A stretch of 11,132 bases of DNA from Pseudanabaenaceae cyanobacterium MP8IB2.15 (GCA_030248825.1 JARCMB010000141.1:1-11132), one strand, 5' to 3'. Counted from the stretch's first letter, positions 1-6,686 are shown. The notes: generated by a model not told the origin, from the sequence alone. Translations and numbers: made by a program.

Positions 1-1
1 C

Positions 2-907
2 TCACCTGAGCCTTTACTCCTGTGTTTGAGCCAGATGCTTGTCTTGCTCTGTCTGCTCTATCTGCACGATCGACTGTCCGATCGATCGAGGTGGTTGTGG
101 ATTGGCTTGGGGATCTGCTTTGGCGTGGGCATGGCAACAAAAGTAACTTTTCTGCCGATAATTCTCAGTTTTTTGCCGATCGCTGGGTTCAAACTCAAAT
201 TTTTGGCACTTTTAGTGGCAATGCTCAGTTTCGCGATTGCGACTTTGCCGATTGTGAACCAATATCCACGCATGTTTGGCTGGTTGACTTCGATCTCTAC
301 CCACACTGGGCAATATGGCTCTGGGAATGAGGGAGTGATTGATGTTGCCAACATTCCTCAAACGCTCAACCGCTTAGTTACTGGCAATCCGTTCTACTTT
401 AGTCTGATTGTCTTATCAACTGGCGGATGGCTATGGTTTCGCTTCCAAAGTCGGCAAGAGCGTGAACAGATCGATCGCGAGACGATGATCGCATCCCAGA
501 AATTGCTCAAGGTGCTGGGTATAATTCTGGCGATCGCTTGGGTTCAGATTGCAATCACGATCAAACATCCTGCGGCTCATTACCTCATGCCATCGTTGGG
601 ACTGAGCGGACTGCTGATTTTCGTCCAAGTTCGTCTGTGGCAAATTACCGCCGCTCACCGCCACTTATTAACGATCGAAAGATGGCTGAGTGTTGCCGTT
701 TTGACAATTTGTCTATCGATCGCTAGCAGTCAGATTTGGAGCACAGTGAGTACAACGATCTCCTTTGCGAATGACTATACTCAAGAACTCACCAAGACCC
801 AAACTTCGATCGATCGAAATTACCCCACTTGTCTACGGGTACGCTACTATATCTCACCTTCCCAAGCTTATGCTCTAGCCGTTGGAGATGAATATTCGGG
901 GGGGTGA
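2..907 (+). CDS. GT39/ArnT-like membrane glycosyltransferase, 5'-partial and cut short by a frameshift
   Basis: Seen: the frame is open from the first bases of the window, so the start lies upstream; the in-frame TTG at 26 is not a convincing start. The product is very hydrophobic, with about seven or eight membrane segments alternating with short basic loops such as LHDRLSDRSR. Two motifs recall polyprenyl-phosphate-sugar-dependent glycosyltransferases (PMT_2/ArnT/GT39-like): GMATKVTFLPIIL (near 130-170) and HYLMPSLGLSGLL (near 577-615). Such enzymes sit in the cytoplasmic membrane and transfer a sugar from a lipid carrier to a lipid or glycan. Family membership is inferred from layout and motifs; the N-terminal catalytic acidic loop is outside the window. 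The frame ends at a TGA (905-907) directly after a run of seven G. The sequence that should follow continues in the next frame to 1145, so this is either a broken gene or a sequencing error. Confidence 0.6.
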   Translation, partial: SPEPLLLCLSQMLVLLCLLYLHDRLSDRSRWLWIGLGICFGVGMATKVTFLPIILSFLPIAGFKLKFLALLVAMLSFAIATLPIVNQYPRMFGWLTSISTHTGQYGSGNEGVIDVANIPQTLNRLVTGNPFYFSLIVLSTGGWLWFRFQSRQEREQIDRETMIASQKLLKVLGIILAIAWVQIAITIKHPAAHYLMPSLGLSGLLIFVQVRLWQITAAHRHLLTIERWLSVAVLTICLSIASSQIWSTVSTTISFANDYTQELTKTQTSIDRNYPTCLRVRYYISPSQAYALAVGDEYSGG

Positions 908-1145
908 ATTTTCGGCTCAACTTTACCAGATCGATCCCGAAGCAGTCTTCTATCATCAGTGGGGACGCATCTATCACTCTTTCGATCGACGCTTGGAGGT
1001 AAATGATCTCCTAGCGCGGGGTAAAGGCTGCGTGATTTTGGACGGTTCTCCATTCGCATTCAAAACGCCGTACTTACCAGACGAAAAGTTGCAGCAGGTT
1101 TATTTAGGGAAATACGAAGCTCTCTACCGGATCGTGACTAATTAG
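882..1145 (+). pseudogene. C-terminal fragment of the frameshifted membrane glycosyltransferase
   Basis: This frame has a nominal TTG at 882, but it is best read as the end of the upstream membrane protein. If the G run at 898-904 had six G instead of seven, the upstream frame would pass through GDEYSGG straight into EFSAQLYQIDPEAVFY and on to the TAG at 1143-1145. That gives an unbroken product of about 380 residues within the window. The fragment is soluble and ends in IVTN; it looks like the periplasmic or cytoplasmic tail often found after the last membrane helix of such enzymes. I see no ribosome binding site that would let it be made alone. Confidence 0.6.
898..904 (+). repeat. Seven-G homopolymer at the frameshift point
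   Basis: Seven consecutive G lie between TTC and TGAA. The run is read as GGG GGG TGA in the upstream frame. Removing one G, or adding two, joins the two parts of the membrane protein. Homopolymer G tracts are known both for length miscalls and for slipped-strand variation. Confidence 0.85.
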
Positions 1146-1162
1146 CTCAATCTTTCTAATTA

Positions 1163-1192
1163 GTTAATCTGAGCTTAGTAAAACCTTAATCG
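1163..1192 (+). promoter_or_regulatory. Candidate Pho box (SphR site) upstream of the 1252 gene
   Basis: Three octamers with an 11-nt period lie 60-90 nt before the start codon: GTTAATCT (1163-1170), CTTAGTAA (1174-1181) and CTTAATCG (1185-1192), separated by GAG and AAC. Against the published cyanobacterial pattern YTTAAYYW with 3-nt spacers I count 7, 6 and 7 matches out of 8. The adjacent phoX-like gene carries a similar array. The DNA is AT-rich and TTAA words are common, so chance is not excluded. I found no clear -10 box at the expected distance. Confidence 0.4.
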
Positions 1193-1251
1193 CCATCCGA
1201 CAAACTTAACTCTAGGTTTAGATCAAGCCGTAGTTAAGATTTAGAAAATTA

Positions 1252-1821
1252 ATGAGCAAGTACTTTCATTTCCAGTGGAAGAGTACACCGTGTATCCTGT
1301 TATTGAGCATGACTGTAAGTCTGATTCCAATCCTTACTCCAGTTCAGGCTGAGACAAAGCAGGTCAGGCTAACTCTAGATTCCAACAATGGTCAAAGCTT
1401 TGAATTATTGATCGATCAGGCTGAATCTATCGCCAAATCAGCTTTAGAACAGGAATTTGGGAGTAAAGATACGACAGCCGTCTCAATCATAGTTTCAGGA
1501 GATCGAAATGGACAGATCGCACCAATTTTGTCCTTAAATGTATCTCGATCGCAATGGCAATCCACCCCAAAAATTCGACATTGGACCCGATATCTCAATG
1601 GAGCTCCAGAGATCTTGTTAGGCTTTGTTGCGCCTCGCGTATCAAGATCGTCAGATTTGGCGACAAGTCGGACAAATGCAATTGTTTCTCTTGCCTCTCC
1701 AGAGACTGCTCCATCCTTTATCCCATCACCAAATTTATCTCAAACAGAAGTTGCCGCAATTCAAGCAGACATGGCTAGAAAAGAAATCCGCGAATCTCAG
1801 CCAGGATTTAGAGATGATTGA
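1252..1821 (+). CDS. Sec-exported conserved cyanobacterial protein of unknown function
   Basis: The product has 189 residues. Residues 1-33 form a classical signal peptide: a basic N-terminus, a hydrophobic core CILLLSMTVSLIPIL and an AxA-like cleavage site after VQA. The mature protein should be periplasmic or outside the cell, and there are no further membrane segments. A conserved-looking core (about 76-116) contains SIIVSGDRNGQIAPILSLNV followed by SRSQWQ and a WTRYL motif. I associate this layout with uncharacterised cyanobacterial exported proteins but cannot give a function. The last 50 residues are Ser/Ala/Pro-rich, probably unstructured, and end in RDD. The ATG at 1252 is chosen because it gives the intact signal peptide; there is no good Shine-Dalgarno sequence. 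It is followed 248 nt later by the phoX-like gene, and both have a Pho-box-like array, which suggests a shared response to phosphate shortage (inference). Confidence 0.75.
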   Translation: MSKYFHFQWKSTPCILLLSMTVSLIPILTPVQAETKQVRLTLDSNNGQSFELLIDQAESIAKSALEQEFGSKDTTAVSIIVSGDRNGQIAPILSLNVSRSQWQSTPKIRHWTRYLNGAPEILLGFVAPRVSRSSDLATSRTNAIVSLASPETAPSFIPSPNLSQTEVAAIQADMARKEIRESQPGFRDD

Positions 1822-1840
1822 GTCGATCGACACAAGTTTG

Positions 1841-1858
1841 CCTGAACGGCTGTTCAGG
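1841..1858 (+). terminator. Weak stem-loop after the 1252 gene
   Basis: A perfect 7-bp inverted repeat, CCTGAAC and GTTCAGG, encloses the loop GGCT, 20 nt after the stop codon. It is not followed by a T run, so it would be a poor intrinsic terminator. It could instead stabilise or process the transcript. Confidence 0.3.
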
Positions 1859-1901
1859 GGTTACGAAATTTCAGAGGCTTTCCCAAGTAAAAAGTTGGAC
1901 T

Positions 1902-1931
1902 GTTAACCAATACTTCAACTCAGCTTAACTT
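1902..1931 (+). promoter_or_regulatory. Candidate Pho box (SphR site) upstream of the phoX-like gene
   Basis: Three octamers with an exact 11-nt period: GTTAACCA (1902-1909), CTTCAACT (1913-1920) and CTTAACTT (1924-1931), separated by ATA and CAG. Against YTTAAYYW they match at 7, 6 and 8 of 8 positions. This is the arrangement known for targets of the SphS-SphR phosphate-sensing two-component system in cyanobacteria. A possible -10 box, TAGATT (1940-1945), lies 8 nt downstream, so the array overlaps the -35 position as expected for activation by a PhoB-type regulator. The array is 139 nt before the start codon of a phosphatase-family gene, which makes the reading more credible. Confidence 0.55.
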
Positions 1932-2059
1932 TGTGGCGATAGATTGAATTTGGGGGATTTTGCGATCGAGGCAACCTTCCTCCTCAAATGTCTCAAAGCG
2001 AAATTACAAATAGAGCGATCTAATTTATATTTGCTAACGAATAAATTTCCCTAGTAGAG

Positions 2060-2065
2060 AAGGAG
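2060..2065 (+). promoter_or_regulatory. Shine-Dalgarno sequence of the phoX-like gene
   Basis: AAGGAG lies 4 nt before the ATG at 2070 and supports this start, which also gives a complete Tat signal peptide. Confidence 0.7.
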
Positions 2066-2069
2066 TTAT

Positions 2070-4493
2070 ATGTCTAGTCTTAGCCGTAGGCAACTGCTTA
2101 CATTTTTTGGTGCTAGTGCTGGTGCCGCAGTATTTTCTGATACGTTTGGCAGTAGTGTTCTGGGAATCTTTGGTGGGGATTCTGGTATTGCCTCAGCGCA
2201 ATTACCCACATCATTCACGCCAGTTCGCCTTCCTCATCCTCTGCCAATCTATGCAGAGAAAAGAAGCTTCATGGCAACAGGACTGAATAGTGGGGCTTTC
2301 ATGCAACCCACTGGAGTTCAGAATCTTACTAGCTTCACTGCCCAAGATACTGTTGTAGTTCCACCAGAGTATGAATCCTATGTGATCGTTAGCTGGGGCG
2401 ACAAAGTATTCTCCAACACTGAAGAGTACTTCGGTTACAACTGCGACTGGACTGGGTTCACGCCCATTGGCGGCAACCTAAATGATGGCTACCTTTTCGT
2501 TAACCACGAGTACAATAGCTTCCCAATTTCTAGATTAGCTCCTGAGGCACCTGCTGACCTAGCTGGCTTTGCTGAATCTGGTCCTATAGTTATTCCAGGC
2601 TTTCCTAATGTGGCTGGCAGTCAGGCACTTTATGGCGAATTCTTCTATAACATGGGTGGTTCAGTTGTTCGTATCACTAAGAGCAACGGACGTTTCCGCG
2701 TAGTTAGCGATCCTAATAATCGCCGTTATCATGGTTTGTCAGGTCTCGGTATTAACAGCACTCGCGCCGATGGCTTCCAGACCATTACCTCCTGGGGAAC
2801 CAAGAGCTATCAGATCGGTGACCAAAAATGGCTAGAAGGTACAGGTCCTGCTGCAACTGACGTATTCACTAATGTCAATGCCGATGGACTAGGTAACAAA
2901 ATCATCGGTACAGCCTACAACTGCTCAGGTGGTTATACTCCCTGGGGTAATGCGCTCTCCTGTGAAGAAAACTTTCAGGCTTCGGCTGGTCTTTTCTTTG
3001 TCGGTGTAACAGAAGCTGTTTTGCCAAACGGTAGTCAGACCAGTTATTCGGCTGGTACTACTGGCGCTACTTTCGGTCTGGTTGGGGAGAAATACGGCTG
3101 GGTAGTTGAAGTCGATCCTACTAACCCTACCTTCCGTGCCAAGAAGCACACTGCATTGGGTCGTTTTCGCCATGAGAACGTAGCTCTGCGAGTCGAAGCT
3201 GGTAAAAAGCTAATTGCCTACCAGGGAGATGATCGCCGTGGCGGTCATACCTGGAAATATGTCAGCAGTGGCACAGTTACAACGCCAACTGACAAAAATA
3301 ACAGCAACCTATTTGCATCAGGAACTCTCTACGTTGCTAAGTTCAACGCCAACGGTACTGGAACTTGGATTCCTCTCGTGCTGAGTACTGCCGTAGATCC
3401 TGCTACTCCATCTGTACTGGGTTCGGCTGAAGCGGCGGCGCGGGGCGGTATTGTTAGCAACAACGGTAACACCAACCTGCCTCGCCGTGCAGGTATTGCA
3501 GGACAAGCTACTAATGGCGGCGCACTGAGAGTTCTCACTACTGGTATTCCTTCAGCGGGTTTAACCGAAACTCAAGCGATCGACAGCTACAAAACCAAGG
3601 GCGCTACTAAGGCAGTAGGCAATGTGTTCCTATCTGACTACTACACTTCCCAAGGTGCAATTCTATCTGATGCTTTCCTAGCTGCAAATCTGGCTGGTGG
3701 AACGCCCACTGCCCGTCCTGAAGATTTGGAAGTGAACCCACTTAATGCGAGAGAAATCTTTATCGCCTACACTGACGGCGCACCAGGTGGCGATGGCTAT
3801 CCTGATTCCCGTGTGTTTCAGGTATCCAAGTACACTACCAGTGTTAACGATACTCAGCAGTCAGGTGGTCTTTACAAGATTGTTGAAGATAGCACCGATG
3901 GTACTGGCTTAACTTTCACTTGGTCAAAATTCAAGCAAGGTGGTGAAGCTGGTTCAATTGCGGGTGTTGGCTTTGCTAACGTTGACAACCTGGCATTCGA
4001 TCCTCAAGGTAACATCTGGGGCGTAACCGATATGTCTACGGGCTTGCACAATGGTTTTAACACGGGTGCTGCTGGCACTCAGACTGCAATTAACCATGCG
4101 ATCGCTGGTAATGTTTCTAGTTTAGTTGGCTGTTTTGGTAACAACTGGCTATTCTTTATTCCTACCACTGGTCCTGACGCAGGCAAACTAGCTCCCTTTG
4201 CCTATGGCCCAACTCGTTGCGAAATGACTGGACCAACATTTGTTGGCGACAGTTTAATTCTTGCGGTTCAACACCCTGGCGAAGATTGCCCATATGATCC
4301 TCCATCCAATCTCAGCCGTACGGTCGAGATGCTGGCGCTGAATGGCACTCTATTTAATCAAACCCGAACAGTTCCTCGTGGCAGTAACTGGCCGAGCAAC
4401 TTACAGGGTAAAACTGGAGTTAATGCGGTTCCTAAACCTTCTGTAATTGGTATTCGACGTAAGCAACCTCTGCCTGGTGGAACTTTCGTCTAA
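2070..4493 (+). CDS. Tat-exported PhoX-family (DUF839) alkaline phosphatase-like protein
   Basis: The 807-residue product begins with a twin-arginine signal (SRRQLLTFFG, residues 5-14) followed by an Ala-rich hydrophobic stretch and a likely cleavage site after ASA (41-43). Export should therefore be by the Tat route, as is known for metal-loaded PhoX. Several motifs fit the PhoX/DUF839 beta-propeller family: NDGYLFVNHEY (138-148), YNCSGGYTPWGNALSCEENF (283-302), RPEDLEVNP (549-557), NVDNLAFDPQGNIWGVTD (637-654), CEMTGPTF (717-724) and VQHPGE (733-738). PhoX enzymes use iron and calcium with a conserved cysteine and acidic residues; Cys285, Glu299, Glu300 and Glu551 are candidates here, but I cannot align the structure by eye. 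The expected role is to release phosphate from organic phosphoesters outside the cytoplasm. Some DUF839 proteins are uncharacterised, so activity is inferred. A Pho-box-like array upstream supports a role in phosphate starvation. The gene uses GGT, GCT and AAC codons freely, as highly expressed genes do. Confidence 0.88.
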   Translation: MSSLSRRQLLTFFGASAGAAVFSDTFGSSVLGIFGGDSGIASAQLPTSFTPVRLPHPLPIYAEKRSFMATGLNSGAFMQPTGVQNLTSFTAQDTVVVPPEYESYVIVSWGDKVFSNTEEYFGYNCDWTGFTPIGGNLNDGYLFVNHEYNSFPISRLAPEAPADLAGFAESGPIVIPGFPNVAGSQALYGEFFYNMGGSVVRITKSNGRFRVVSDPNNRRYHGLSGLGINSTRADGFQTITSWGTKSYQIGDQKWLEGTGPAATDVFTNVNADGLGNKIIGTAYNCSGGYTPWGNALSCEENFQASAGLFFVGVTEAVLPNGSQTSYSAGTTGATFGLVGEKYGWVVEVDPTNPTFRAKKHTALGRFRHENVALRVEAGKKLIAYQGDDRRGGHTWKYVSSGTVTTPTDKNNSNLFASGTLYVAKFNANGTGTWIPLVLSTAVDPATPSVLGSAEAAARGGIVSNNGNTNLPRRAGIAGQATNGGALRVLTTGIPSAGLTETQAIDSYKTKGATKAVGNVFLSDYYTSQGAILSDAFLAANLAGGTPTARPEDLEVNPLNAREIFIAYTDGAPGGDGYPDSRVFQVSKYTTSVNDTQQSGGLYKIVEDSTDGTGLTFTWSKFKQGGEAGSIAGVGFANVDNLAFDPQGNIWGVTDMSTGLHNGFNTGAAGTQTAINHAIAGNVSSLVGCFGNNWLFFIPTTGPDAGKLAPFAYGPTRCEMTGPTFVGDSLILAVQHPGEDCPYDPPSNLSRTVEMLALNGTLFNQTRTVPRGSNWPSNLQGKTGVNAVPKPSVIGIRRKQPLPGGTFV

Positions 4494-4524
4494 GTAACTT
4501 GACTTCAATTAAAACCTAGAACAG

Positions 4525-4560
4525 AAAACCCTGCCCATATGAAATATGAGCAGGGTTTTT
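4525..4560 (+). terminator. Strong intrinsic terminator, probably bidirectional
   Basis: The left arm AAAACCCTGC and the right arm GCAGGGTTTT are perfectly complementary. Inside them a second paired segment (CATAT with ATATG) continues the stem after one C/A mismatch, with the loop GAA. The plus strand ends in five T and the minus strand in four T. The element lies 31 nt after the phoX-like gene and 40 nt past the end of the convergent RTX gene, so it can serve both. Confidence 0.9.
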
Positions 4561-4600
4561 ATTACGCAGATCTCGAAAAATTAAAGTGATGTTCAGAAAT

Positions 4601-5548
4601 CTAAATCAAAGTAATAGCAGTATTGGTTATAGCAGTGTTTAAAGTGGCGATCGCCACCGAAGCAGACCCACCTACACCATCAACATCAAAGAAAAGTCCT
4701 CGAGTTGTGGTGTTAAAGATAAATCTCTGATCGGCAGTAGTCGCTGAGGTAACGCCTGCACCAGAACCAAACCGAGAGGCTGCCAGTGTGCCAAATTCAA
4801 ATAATCCAAAATTGAAAGCATCGAACTGAATTGCGTCAGTGCCGACCACAAAATCAGTGATTGTATCTATACCTTCGGCTGGAAAGTTAAATCGGAAGGC
4901 ATCGGCTCCAGTTCCACCTGTTAAGGTGTCATTGCCAGTGCCACCAACTAAAGTGTCGGCTCCGTCTTCACCAGACAGACTGTCATTACCACCGCCAAAG
5001 GATTCATCAAGGAAGTCGCTACCAGTACCACCAATCAGGGTATCGCTGCCAGTGCCAAAAGTCTGAATCAGGTCATCGCCACCGCCACCAATCAGCAGAT
5101 TGTTGCCGCCATCGTCCTGTATGGTGTCTGAAGTAGAACCTCCGATGATTGTGTCATTGCCAGTACCACCAAATAACGCAGCAGGTAAAATCTGTGTGAA
5201 GACTTCGATGCTGCTGAAGGTATTGCCACTACCTGGCAAAGTCTCGGCAGGGTCAAAGAAGAAATATGTATCAATTCCATCACCGCCGAAAACGGCATTA
5301 AATCCGCCGCCGCCGATTATGGCATCATTACCAGCCCCACCAACAAGTGTATCGTTACCTTCTCCACCATTGAGTGAGTCATTGCCTAAGCCACCATCGA
5401 CATAGTCGTTGCCATTCCCAGAGAACACTGTGTCCAATCCTGCATAGCCGTATATGGTGTCGTTAAAATTGTCAAGTTGGATGATGGTTTCAGTCAGGTT
5501 ATTACCTAGCACCAGCCTACCGTTACCTGAAGGAATAGTTGTAGCCAT
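4601..5548 (-). CDS. RTX-type calcium-binding repeat protein, probably secreted by type I
   Basis: The 315-residue product has no N-terminal signal peptide, as usual for type I secretion substrates. RTX nonapeptides of the GGxGxDxLx type fill two blocks, about residues 43-90 and 126-215, for example GLGNDSLNGGEGNDTLVGG and GGTGNDTLTGGTGADAF. Between them (91-125) is a non-repeat insert, YFFFDPAETLPGSGNTF onward. Residues 216-315 form the capping module typical of RTX and serralysin C-termini (DTITDFVVGTDAIQFD, then an Asp-rich FFDVDGVGG) and probably carry the secretion signal. In this family the repeats bind calcium and fold into a beta-roll outside the cell. No enzymatic domain is visible, so it may be a surface, sheath or cell-contact protein. 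The ATG at 5548 is supported by a strong Shine-Dalgarno sequence. No type I transporter gene is in the window. Confidence 0.9.
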   Translation of the reverse strand: MATTIPSGNGRLVLGNNLTETIIQLDNFNDTIYGYAGLDTVFSGNGNDYVDGGLGNDSLNGGEGNDTLVGGAGNDAIIGGGGFNAVFGGDGIDTYFFFDPAETLPGSGNTFSSIEVFTQILPAALFGGTGNDTIIGGSTSDTIQDDGGNNLLIGGGGDDLIQTFGTGSDTLIGGTGSDFLDESFGGGNDSLSGEDGADTLVGGTGNDTLTGGTGADAFRFNFPAEGIDTITDFVVGTDAIQFDAFNFGLFEFGTLAASRFGSGAGVTSATTADQRFIFNTTTRGLFFDVDGVGGSASVAIATLNTAITNTAITLI

Positions 5549-5557
5549 TGATGATTG

Positions 5558-5563
5558 ACCTCC
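5558..5563 (-). promoter_or_regulatory. Shine-Dalgarno sequence of the RTX gene
   Basis: On the minus strand GGAGGT (within GAGGAGGT) lies 9 nt before the ATG that ends at 5546. This near-perfect match to the anti-Shine-Dalgarno sequence fixes the start and suggests efficient translation. Confidence 0.8.
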
Positions 5564-5688
5564 TCAACGTTGTTTATCTTAATTTCTAATGACTTCACTT
5601 TTGTGAGAGCCTAAGCTTACGATACCGATATTTTTTGGGTTTATGGCTTTGGTTAAGCCCATTTAAGTAAAATTTATTCTGTTTTTAA

Positions 5689-5706
5689 CCTTTATGACCT
5701 TTATGA
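5689..5706. repeat. Two tandem copies of a 9-nt word in the RTX/tsaE intergenic region
   Basis: CCTTTATGA occurs twice in direct tandem. It lies in the 252-nt gap between the divergent RTX gene and tsaE, about 140 nt upstream of the RTX start codon. It could be an operator or a simple duplication. Nothing else in this gap is clear to me apart from a short GGCTT/AAGCC inverted repeat at 5645-5659. Confidence 0.4.
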
Positions 5707-5800
5707 TTAAGTTCTGAAATTTGAGTCCTAACTCACTTAGCCAGCCAATCGCTAATCGGTTTAAACATCGCGAACTATGCTGCTGTCGAATTGAACATGT

Positions 5801-6322
5801 ATGGATATAACCAAGCAAAAAGTTTTTGAGATCGTAGTTCCCAATGTGGCAATTACCAGATCGATCGCACTGACCTTAGCGAATCTCTTAGAAACTGGAA
5901 TTATCCTCTTGCTAGAAGGAAACTTAGGCAGTGGCAAGACAACTTTTGTGCAAGCTTTAGGCGAAGGATTGGGGATCTCAACCTCGATTACCAGCCCGAC
6001 ATTCACGCTGATCGATGAGTATACGGATGGTCGGATACCTCTCTACCACATGGATCTGTATCGTCTCGATCCTGCTCAGGTAAAGCATTTACATCTGCAA
6101 GAATACTGGCGGGGGATCGATTTTCCCTTGGGGATTGTGGCGATCGAATGGTCAGAAAGGCTGGGTATGGAGTTGGCAGATTATCTCAAAATTGAGCTGA
6201 GCTTACAAAAAAGCGATCGAGAAGAAGATCTCGATCGCCGTCTGATTAAATTTAAAGCTCAAGGAGATCGATCGATTTCGATCCTGACAAGCCTAGAGCG
6301 AGGAATTATCCTTACTTCTTGA
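5801..6322 (+). CDS. tsaE: tRNA threonylcarbamoyladenosine biosynthesis ATPase TsaE
   Basis: The 173-residue product has the TsaE (YjeE) pattern. The Walker A motif GNLGSGKTT is at 40-48, the switch-like TSPTF at 64-68, HMDLYR at 83-88 and IEWSERL at 115-121. TsaE is a cytosolic P-loop ATPase that works with TsaB, TsaD and TsaC to add N6-threonylcarbamoyl to A37 of ANN-decoding tRNAs, and it drives turnover of the TsaBD complex. The core ends near residue 135; the remaining charged tail (SDREEDLDRR and onward) is longer than in many homologues. The ATG at 5801 is the only sensible start in frame, although no Shine-Dalgarno sequence precedes it. The gene is divergent from the RTX gene. Its last 11 nt overlap the end of the convergent small gene. 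Confidence 0.93.
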   Translation: MDITKQKVFEIVVPNVAITRSIALTLANLLETGIILLLEGNLGSGKTTFVQALGEGLGISTSITSPTFTLIDEYTDGRIPLYHMDLYRLDPAQVKHLHLQEYWRGIDFPLGIVAIEWSERLGMELADYLKIELSLQKSDREEDLDRRLIKFKAQGDRSISILTSLERGIILTS

Positions 6323-6686
6323 TATCCTTAGCCATTTTACGGAACATATCCATGTTGGTGTCGTTATTTGCTTTGCTAGTCTGTTGTTTGGGTTCGGGTT
6401 GACTAAAGGTTTCTGATTTTATAACTTCTGGATTGAAAACTGCCCGATCGGAACTGAGCTTTTCCATTGATGAAATCACTTCTATTCCCTCTAGATCGTT
6501 ATTACTAAGCGTCTTTGGGTAAGACTTTCTCACAGCTTTAGCAGTTCGCATATAATCAATATCACCATAGGTCTTGGATGAGTCAGCATCAAGAAAAAAT
6601 TCTCTCGAATCTTTTTTCGCTTCGGCATTTTCATCTGCTACTTTTTTGGATTTCGAGCCAAATAAGCCTCTAATAAAACCAGTCAT
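6312..6686 (-). CDS. Conserved cyanobacterial hypothetical protein (124 residues)
   Basis: A small, hydrophilic, soluble protein without a signal peptide or membrane segment. The N-terminus MTGFIRGLFGSKSKK is basic and amphipathic and might bind membrane. The best-conserved-looking part is residues 29-57, EFFLDADSSKTYGDIDYMR and then TAKAVRKSYP, which I recall from uncharacterised small cyanobacterial proteins. The middle is acidic and polar, with MEKLSSDRAVFNPEVIKSE, and the end is Lys-rich (MFRKMAKDIKK), so much of it may be disordered. No function is known to me. The gene is convergent with tsaE and the two stop regions overlap by 11 nt. It diverges from glyA across a 161-nt gap. No clear Shine-Dalgarno sequence is seen. 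Confidence 0.75.
   Translation of the reverse strand: MTGFIRGLFGSKSKKVADENAEAKKDSREFFLDADSSKTYGDIDYMRTAKAVRKSYPKTLSNNDLEGIEVISSMEKLSSDRAVFNPEVIKSETFSQPEPKQQTSKANNDTNMDMFRKMAKDIKK

Noticed and set aside
1144..1175. AGCTCA ... TGAGCT inverted repeat as terminator of the membrane glycosyltransferase gene
   Set aside because: The stem is only 6 bp with a 20-nt loop, has no T run, and overlaps the better-supported Pho-box-like array.
1625..1906. A 93-codon open frame overlapping the end of the 1252 gene
   Set aside because: It lies in another frame of the exported-protein gene, has no ribosome binding site, and its Gln/Leu/His-rich product looks like a frame shadow. The 1252 frame keeps a plausible family-like core and end.
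4839..5405. Long plus-strand open frames opposite the RTX gene
   Set aside because: Their Pro/Ser/Val-rich repetitive products are the complement of the Gly/Asp/Asn repeat codons of the RTX gene, a known artefact of such repeats.
5640..5715. Possible Pho box for the RTX gene
   Set aside because: On the minus strand CTTAATCA and CTTAACCA occur, but their neighbours are not phased at 11 nt. Single TTAA octamers are expected by chance in this AT-rich gap.
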